This document shows, piece after piece, positions 41,284-46,009 of a stretch of DNA of 46,009 nt; within the stretch, counting starts at the first letter, position 1, and each line of letters begins with the position of its first letter. A model generated the notes under the pieces. That model was not told the DNA's origin and searched no databases. It saw nothing but the letters and a program-made list of their open reading frames with translations. This DNA comes from an uncultured Opitutia bacterium (GTDB taxonomy: Bacteria > Verrucomicrobiota > Verrucomicrobiia > Opitutales > Opitutaceae), in NCBI GenBank assembly GCA_903919985.1, contig CAIXKG010000030.1, forward strand, positions 1 through 46,009, written 5' to 3'. A program made the position numbers and the translations under genes.

Positions 41284-43620
41284 ATGAGGCCACATCTCCG
41301 TCTCTATCTTTCAATCGTGGGTCTGATGCTCGGATTGACCTTTGCCCGCGCGACCGAAATCGACATCCCCGTCGTTTTTGGTGGCTACGGAATCGCTTTT
41401 TACGAGGAAACCGCGCGCCAGTTCGAAGCCCTCCGGCCCGGCGTGACGGTGAAACTCTATGGTGACCCGCGCATCACGGATAAACTTCGGGTCCGGATCA
41501 TCGATGGCGATTTGCCCGACGCCACTTTGCCCCGCGATCTGCTCGTCCCGGCCCTGGTGCATGCCGGAAAACTTCGCGATCTAACGCCCTGGCTCGATGG
41601 GCCCAATTGGGAGGGCGACGCCCGTTGGCGGGATACTTTTCTCCCGGGTGCGCTCGAATCCTGGGTGGTCGATGGCAAACCCTACGGGCTGCCGTTCACC
41701 TACGCGTGCTGGAGTATTTTCTACAACCGCGGGCTTTTTCAGGCGCACGGCTGGAAGGAGCCGCGCACGTGGGATGAATTTTTTGCGCTCTGCGAAAAAA
41801 TCAAAGTGACGGGCGTCGCGCCTCTCAGTCTCACCGGAATTTATTGGAAATATCCGAACGCGTTCTTGCGCTCGGCCTTCTTCAACTTGGGGGGCCCCGC
41901 GGCGTGGAACGCGGTCGGCGAGCTCGCGCCGGGAGCTTACGCGGATCCACGTTATGCGCGTGCGGCCGACGTGTTGCAGCGCATCGCGCAGAACTACACG
42001 CTGCGCGGTTGGGAAGGCGCCACGCACACGACGGCGCAGCTGGCGTTCCTCGAAGGGCGCTCGGCCATGACCGTCTCGGGTTCGTGGATGATTCACGAGA
42101 TGGAAGGAAAAATCCCGGCCGATTTTGACGTCGGTGTGATGAATTTCCCGGTATTTCCGGAGGGCGCAGCCGCCGCGGCTACGATCCAGGCGAGCGCCGA
42201 TTGTTTTTTTCTTTTTTCGACCGGCGATCCGGCGCGGGAAAAACTCACGGTCGATTTTCTGCGCTTCCTGACTTCACGCAGCCGGGCGGCAGCTTTTGTG
42301 CGGGCGGTGGATTCGCCGGTGGCCATGCGCGGCGTGCCAGTGGAGGCGTTTTCGCCGCGCATGCGTTCAACGGCCGAACTCATCGCGGGGGCGAGCGCCG
42401 CGTTCAACATGCCGCAGGTCATGTTGCAGACCCCGACCGTGCGACAGACGCAGATCGACGCGCATATGGAATTGATGACGGGTCAAATTACGCCGACGCA
42501 GTACGGGGCCCGGCTCGAATCGGCCGCCGCGACCGATCGCGCGCACGCGGACCGACCCGACGACATCGACTACCGGCATCCACTTGCCGGGACGGTGTTG
42601 TTGCTCGCGTTGGCGGGATTTGGAGGGTGGCTGCTTTGGCAAAAAATCGGTCAGTTTAGAAAGAACGTGCGTCATCAGGCTGAAAGGAAGTCCGTCGTGG
42701 CCGAGATGAGAGCCGGTTTTTTCGGACGGCTCCGTGGGCCGGTGGCGGTGGGATTCGTCGGGCCCGCGTTTTTGCTCTACGCTGCGCTGGTACTCGCGCC
42801 CGGGATCGCGGCATTCGCCTGGGCGTTTACGCGGTGGGATGGACTCGGTCCGCGGACGTGGTCCGGCGCCTTCAATTTCAAATGGCTCCTCTTCGAGAGC
42901 GATCTGTTCTGGTTCGCGCTGAAAAATAACCTCTATCTGATGGTTGTGCCTGCGCTCGTCGTGTTGCCGCTTGCGCTGCTGTTCGCGTATTTGCTGCATC
43001 GCGGCGTGTGGGGCGCGCGGGTGTTTCGCGCGGTGTTTTTGTTTCCCAATCTCATCGGTGGGATCGCGGCGACCTTGCTATGGATGAGTGCCTATGAACC
43101 GCATGGCGGTTTGGTTAATGCGGGCTTGGTGGCGCTCGGCAATGTGCTCGGCAGCGACTGGCTGCGCGGTTTCGACGGCTATCCCTGGCTCGCGCAACGC
43201 CACCTCTATGGTGCACTTATTCCCATCTATGTCTGGATGGCGTGTGGCTTTAATTTGATTCTCTATCTCGCGGCGATGGAGGGCATCGACTCGCAGTTGT
43301 ACGAGGCGGCTGATCTCGACGGAGCGTCGGCGGGACGGCAGTTTTTCATGATCACGCTGCCCTTGATTTGGGAGGTCGTGGTGATTTCCGCGGTGTTCAT
43401 CGTGATCGGTGGACTCAATGCATTTGAGATGATCTGGCTGCTCACGTCGCAGGACCCCGACAGCAGCACGCACACGCTCGGCACGCTGATGGTGACCTCG
43501 ATGTTCAAGGAATTCCAAGTCGGCCGGGCGACCGCGATCGCGGTCGCGCTGTTTGGGCTCGTGCTAGCCGGCAGCGCCGCGGTGATGCGCGGACTCAAAC
43601 GGGAAAACGTCGAACACTGA
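41284..43620 (+). CDS. Fused sugar ABC importer: solute-binding protein plus MalF-type permease
   Basis: 778 residues from ATG 41284. Residues 1-23 are a signal sequence. Residues 25-420 form a family 1 extracellular solute-binding protein (FGGYGIAFYEETARQFEAL, GLPFTYACWSIFYNRGLFQ, FLEGRSAMTVSGSWMIHEM). A single membrane segment (435-453) and a charged stretch follow, then a MalF/UgpA-type permease (485-775) with the ABC coupling motif EAADLDGASAGRQFFMITLP at 674-693. In most importers these are two proteins. The next gene is the partner MalG-type permease. No ATPase gene is nearby, so a shared ATPase probably serves it. No frameshift or stop separates the parts. Confidence 0.92.
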   Translation: MRPHLRLYLSIVGLMLGLTFARATEIDIPVVFGGYGIAFYEETARQFEALRPGVTVKLYGDPRITDKLRVRIIDGDLPDATLPRDLLVPALVHAGKLRDLTPWLDGPNWEGDARWRDTFLPGALESWVVDGKPYGLPFTYACWSIFYNRGLFQAHGWKEPRTWDEFFALCEKIKVTGVAPLSLTGIYWKYPNAFLRSAFFNLGGPAAWNAVGELAPGAYADPRYARAADVLQRIAQNYTLRGWEGATHTTAQLAFLEGRSAMTVSGSWMIHEMEGKIPADFDVGVMNFPVFPEGAAAAATIQASADCFFLFSTGDPAREKLTVDFLRFLTSRSRAAAFVRAVDSPVAMRGVPVEAFSPRMRSTAELIAGASAAFNMPQVMLQTPTVRQTQIDAHMELMTGQITPTQYGARLESAAATDRAHADRPDDIDYRHPLAGTVLLLALAGFGGWLLWQKIGQFRKNVRHQAERKSVVAEMRAGFFGRLRGPVAVGFVGPAFLLYAALVLAPGIAAFAWAFTRWDGLGPRTWSGAFNFKWLLFESDLFWFALKNNLYLMVVPALVVLPLALLFAYLLHRGVWGARVFRAVFLFPNLIGGIAATLLWMSAYEPHGGLVNAGLVALGNVLGSDWLRGFDGYPWLAQRHLYGALIPIYVWMACGFNLILYLAAMEGIDSQLYEAADLDGASAGRQFFMITLPLIWEVVVISAVFIVIGGLNAFEMIWLLTSQDPDSSTHTLGTLMVTSMFKEFQVGRATAIAVALFGLVLAGSAAVMRGLKRENVEH

Positions 43621-43643
43621 GCTTGAATTTTGCGCGTCTGCGA

Positions 43644-44543
43644 ATGCCCCTCAATCATCCACACTCCGAAGGTCGCAGCGCCGAAGCTCGGTCGGGCTTT
43701 CGTGTTCCGCTTTCACGAACGCTCATTTTCACGGGGTTGATGGGATATGCCGCGTGGGTCGTGTTGCCGATGGTGTGGGTGGCCTACTCCTCGCTCAAAG
43801 CGGATGCGGCGATCTTTCGGGATGCGTTCGCTTTGCCGCGGCCCGGAGAGATGCATCCGGAAAACTATCTGCGGGCCTGGCGCGAGGCCCATTTCAGCGA
43901 CTATTTTTTGAACAGCGTGATCGTTACGACGGCATCCGTGGCGCTCATCGTAATGCTCGGCGCGATGGCTGCCTATGCGCTGGCCCGGTTTTATCATCCG
44001 CTCGGGAAATTTGTCTTTTGGCTTTTTCTCGCCGGATTGATGGTTCCGGCCCAGCTCGCGGTGGTGCCGTTGTTTTTCGAGTTACGAGCCGCGGGCTTGC
44101 TCAACTCCAAGGCGGGATTGGTTCTGGTCTACACGGCCAATGGCCTCCCGTTTGCGATTTTTATTCTCGCCGGTTTTTTTCGTTCGTTGCCGCGTTCGCT
44201 CTATGAAGCGGCGGTCATCGACGGATGTACGGAATGGACGGCCTTTTTCCGCGTGCTGTTGCCGCTGGCGAAACCCGGACTCATGACGGTCGCAATTTTC
44301 CAGTTCATCGGGGTGTGGAAGGAATATTTTTTTGCGTTCATGCTGACGGGCGGCGACCTCGATGGATCCGCTCGCACGCTGCCGCTCGGCCTCGCGAATC
44401 TTTCGATCACCGCCCAATACAAAACGGACTACGGCATGCTGTTCGCGGGAATCATGCTGGTGACGATTCCGCTCCTGCTCGTTTATGTGGCGCTGCAACG
44501 GCACATCGTGAAAGGCGTGGCGGCCGGCGCCCTCAAAGGCTGA
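43644..44543 (+). CDS. Sugar ABC importer permease, MalG/UgpE type
   Basis: 299 residues from ATG 43644; a TTG 21 bases upstream is possible but unneeded. Six hydrophobic segments and the coupling motif EAAVIDGCTEWTAFFRVLLP are typical of MalG-type permeases. It starts 23 bases after the stop of the fused binding-protein/permease and completes the inner membrane channel. A substrate cannot be named; the family mainly carries oligosaccharides or glycerol phosphate. No terminator is visible in the 300 bases behind it. Confidence 0.93.
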   Translation: MPLNHPHSEGRSAEARSGFRVPLSRTLIFTGLMGYAAWVVLPMVWVAYSSLKADAAIFRDAFALPRPGEMHPENYLRAWREAHFSDYFLNSVIVTTASVALIVMLGAMAAYALARFYHPLGKFVFWLFLAGLMVPAQLAVVPLFFELRAAGLLNSKAGLVLVYTANGLPFAIFILAGFFRSLPRSLYEAAVIDGCTEWTAFFRVLLPLAKPGLMTVAIFQFIGVWKEYFFAFMLTGGDLDGSARTLPLGLANLSITAQYKTDYGMLFAGIMLVTIPLLLVYVALQRHIVKGVAAGALKG

Positions 44544-44844
44544 ACCGGATCATTCCCGCGTTGAGCGTCATGAAACGGCCGGTGACGGAGAGGAGGTCGG
44601 GCGTTTCCGCCATGCTGCGCAGGACGGCTAACTTAATCTAGGCAAGAGCGACGACGTTCAAAAATGGAGATTGCTCAGATGCAGCTCGTGCTGAGGTGGA
44701 CCGCGCCAAAACCGGCGGCCAGAGGCGCGACCGGCTGGCGAATTTAAGCCAATTAGGATCGATCCGCCGGGCATAAACGAGATCGGCCCGGGCCATTTCT
44801 TTACTGGCGGCTAAGAGAAACCGGCCTCGCGTGATTATGAGTAA
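44544..44844. other. Spacer after the ABC importer without a gene
   Basis: Nothing here is convincing. Two frames of fewer than 30 codons (starting 44570 and 44664) lack any start signal or recognisable sequence. No strong hairpin with a T-run ends the importer transcript. Confidence 0.45.
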
Positions 44845-45069
44845 TCAATCGGAAATCTCGGCTGGCCGCGGAGTGGCGAGAATTTCTCGCGCGCGGGTCA
44901 CATCCTCCTCGGCCACCTGCACCCGAACCCCACCGATAAGGAGCGCCAGATGCGGCGCCGTTTCCACCGTGAACTCGTCCGGAATAAACGCCGTGATGCC
45001 GCTGGATTCCAGCGTAGCGCGAATCACTTGGGCTGCGACGAGCAGCGTGCAGTTGGCGACGGTGATCAC
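44845..45069 (-). CDS. DUF2007 putative signal-transducing protein
   Basis: 74 residues from GTG 45069. The pattern ITVANCTLLVAAQVIRATLESSGITAFIPDE, and the C-terminal GGVRVQVAEEDVTRAREIL, is that of the small DUF2007 family (glnB-like fold), where a nucleotide-binding or regulatory role has been suggested but not established. Cytoplasmic. It follows the acetyltransferase gene by 44 bases on the same strand. Confidence 0.85.
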   Translation of the reverse strand: MITVANCTLLVAAQVIRATLESSGITAFIPDEFTVETAPHLALLIGGVRVQVAEEDVTRAREILATPRPAEISD

Positions 45070-45113
45070 GTCGGAAACAGTGTCTGCCGCGCCTCACCCG
45101 GCAAGGATGACGG

Positions 45114-45656
45114 TCATTTAACCTTGGAGCAAACCACGCAGTCCCTGAGTCCGGGCCCGATGGTGGGGCTCGCGTGCCAGCGCCGCAGCACACCCTCCTG
45201 CACCAGGCCGGCTTTTTCCATTACGCGCAAAGAGGCGGGATTCTCGCTGTCGCAATAGGCCCAGACGCGGTCGACGTCGGGTTGGGCGACGGCCCATTCG
45301 ACAACGTGACGCAGCGCTTCGGTCATCATGCCGCGGCCCCAGAATTTTTTCGCGAGCACGTAGCCGCACATCACTTTGCGGCCGTCTGGCATTACGCCAA
45401 TGGAGCCGATCGGCGTATCGGTTCCCCGCAGACAAAGCATCCACGCATAATGGGCCGCGGCTGGGCGCTCCCAATCGGAGATCCTTTCCCGGAGAAAATC
45501 CACCAGCGGCTCCACCCGTTTGTAGGGTGGCCAGGCGAGGTAGCGGGTGACGTCTGCATCGGTCGCATACGCCGCAAAAACGGCCGCAGCGTCATCGACA
45601 CGTGGCCTTCGGGCGGAGAGACGTGAAGTGGCAAAGGTTTCAGGCGGTCGAATCAT
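45114..45656 (-). CDS. GNAT acetyltransferase, RimJ/RimL type
   Basis: 180 residues from ATG 45656. N-terminal TSRLSARRPRVDDAAAVFAAY, PIGSIGV, the acetyl-CoA loop GYVLAKKFWGRGMMTEALR (Gly-Arg-Gly-Met motif A) and SENPASLRVMEKAGL (motif B) are typical of ribosomal-protein N-acetyltransferase-like GNATs. The target could be a protein N-terminus or a small amine. It diverges from the NDH-2-like gene across about 100 bases. Confidence 0.9.
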   Translation of the reverse strand: MIRPPETFATSRLSARRPRVDDAAAVFAAYATDADVTRYLAWPPYKRVEPLVDFLRERISDWERPAAAHYAWMLCLRGTDTPIGSIGVMPDGRKVMCGYVLAKKFWGRGMMTEALRHVVEWAVAQPDVDRVWAYCDSENPASLRVMEKAGLVQEGVLRRWHASPTIGPGLRDCVVCSKVK

Positions 45657-45758
45657 GGTGGGGTAACTAGACCAATAACGTGCTTAGAATTCCGATGGGG
45701 GGCGTCAAGCGCAGTGCGGGTTTGCGCTTGGGCTGGGGTCTCGCACGGTCGCAGTTGC

Positions 45759-46009
45759 ATGCACTTCGACGTTGTGATCGCGGGCGGTGGGTTCGCGGGC
45801 GCTTATTGCGCGCGGGCGTTGGGAAAAGCTCTCGGCGCGGCGGAGGGCGAGAAACGGGTCGCGCTGATCGCGGAGCGCAATGTGCTTGTTTTCCAACCCA
45901 TGCTGGCCGAGGTCGTGGGCTCGGCGCTCAACGCCTCCGACGTCGTAAATCCCCTGCGGCAATTTTGCCGCGGCGTGAATGTCCTGCAGGGGACGATTCA
46001 AAGCGTCGA
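45759..46009 (+). CDS. NDH-2-like NAD(P)/FAD-dependent oxidoreductase, N-terminal part
   Basis: 83 residues from ATG 45759 to the end of the window; the gene continues beyond it. The start MHFDVVIAGGGFAGAYCAR is a dinucleotide-binding GxGxxG fold, followed by IAERNVLVFQPMLAEVVGS, the signature of type II NADH dehydrogenases and related quinone oxidoreductases, and VNPLRQFCRGVNVLQGTI. Such flavoproteins pass electrons from NADH to quinones at the membrane. Only the FAD-binding part can be seen. Confidence 0.88.
   Translation, partial: MHFDVVIAGGGFAGAYCARALGKALGAAEGEKRVALIAERNVLVFQPMLAEVVGSALNASDVVNPLRQFCRGVNVLQGTIQSV

Noticed and set aside
1-46009. CRISPR arrays, insertion sequences, prophage or plasmid functions, tRNA and rRNA genes
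   Set aside because: I scanned for regularly spaced repeats, transposase, integrase and phage proteins, and tRNA-like cloverleaves and found none; the repeats seen are isolated palindromes, not arrays.

Overview
The window is high-GC chromosomal DNA that reads like a member of the Verrucomicrobiota, most likely Opitutaceae or a near relative. The reasons are a giant secreted delta-60 repeat protein with a C-terminal module I associate with this phylum, a rhombosortase, sialate O-acetylesterase and GH88-type carbohydrate enzymes, isolated housekeeping genes (dnaN away from dnaA) and abundant small palindromic repeats. This placement is inference from gene content, not from a marker-gene tree. 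There is no tRNA, rRNA, CRISPR array, insertion sequence or prophage that I can support. Most start codons have no recognisable Shine-Dalgarno motif, so starts were chosen from signal peptides and family alignment.

Layout. 1-174: end of a sialate O-acetylesterase. 228-6110 (-): a ~1960-residue secreted protein with about 28 delta-60 repeats. 6938-7447: secreted PrxQ/BCP-type peroxiredoxin with a clear terminator. 7594-13160 (-): a protein-kinase-like protein, a CNNM/CBS/CorC membrane protein, an SDR oxidoreductase, and a sugar nucleotidyltransferase translationally coupled to a PIG-L deacetylase. 13261-17575: molybdopterin cofactor cluster, moaA (-) divergent from moeA-moaC-moaD-moaE (+). 17914-19419: gnd, closed by a perfect 30-bp palindromic terminator. 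19643-22257 (-): miaB, a membrane protein and gmk. 22423-27157 (+): 5'-nucleotidase-like phosphoesterase, lytic transglycosylase, rhombosortase and an unknown soluble protein. 27355-33862 (-): rlmN, PHP phosphatase, GH88-like hydrolase, RmlD-like reductase, sixA, a frameshifted small gene, pdxH and a DUF985 cupin. 33965-36972 (+): TSUP transporter, M20 peptidase, lipoate ligase-like protein. 37031-40578 (-): a RelE-like protein coupled to pssA, then dnaN and a membrane protein. 40674-44543 (+): EF-hand protein and a sugar ABC importer whose binding protein and first permease are one polypeptide. 44845-45656 (-): DUF2007 protein and GNAT acetyltransferase. 45759-end: start of an NDH-2-like flavoprotein.

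How the genes work together. The Moco genes make molybdopterin from GTP (MoaA, MoaC), insert sulfur (MoaD, MoaE) and load molybdenum (MoeA). MiaB and RlmN are radical-SAM RNA modifiers. The ABC genes form a carbohydrate importer without its ATPase in the window. GH88, the RmlD-like reductase, SDR, nucleotidyltransferase and PIG-L genes suggest sugar and glycan metabolism.

Most unusual features: at least four families of short palindromic repeats in the intergenic DNA (a REP-like family arranged as inverted pairs, a GGATAACGCGC palindrome, a 100-bp MITE-like inverted repeat, and a 19-bp palindrome found both in a spacer and inside rlmN); the binding-protein/permease fusion; the RelE-like gene overlapping pssA; a lone kinase-like protein; and a small gene between pdxH and sixA that is intact only if one base is removed from an A6 run. 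I see no single gene cluster that clearly amounts to a new multi-gene defence or metabolic system.
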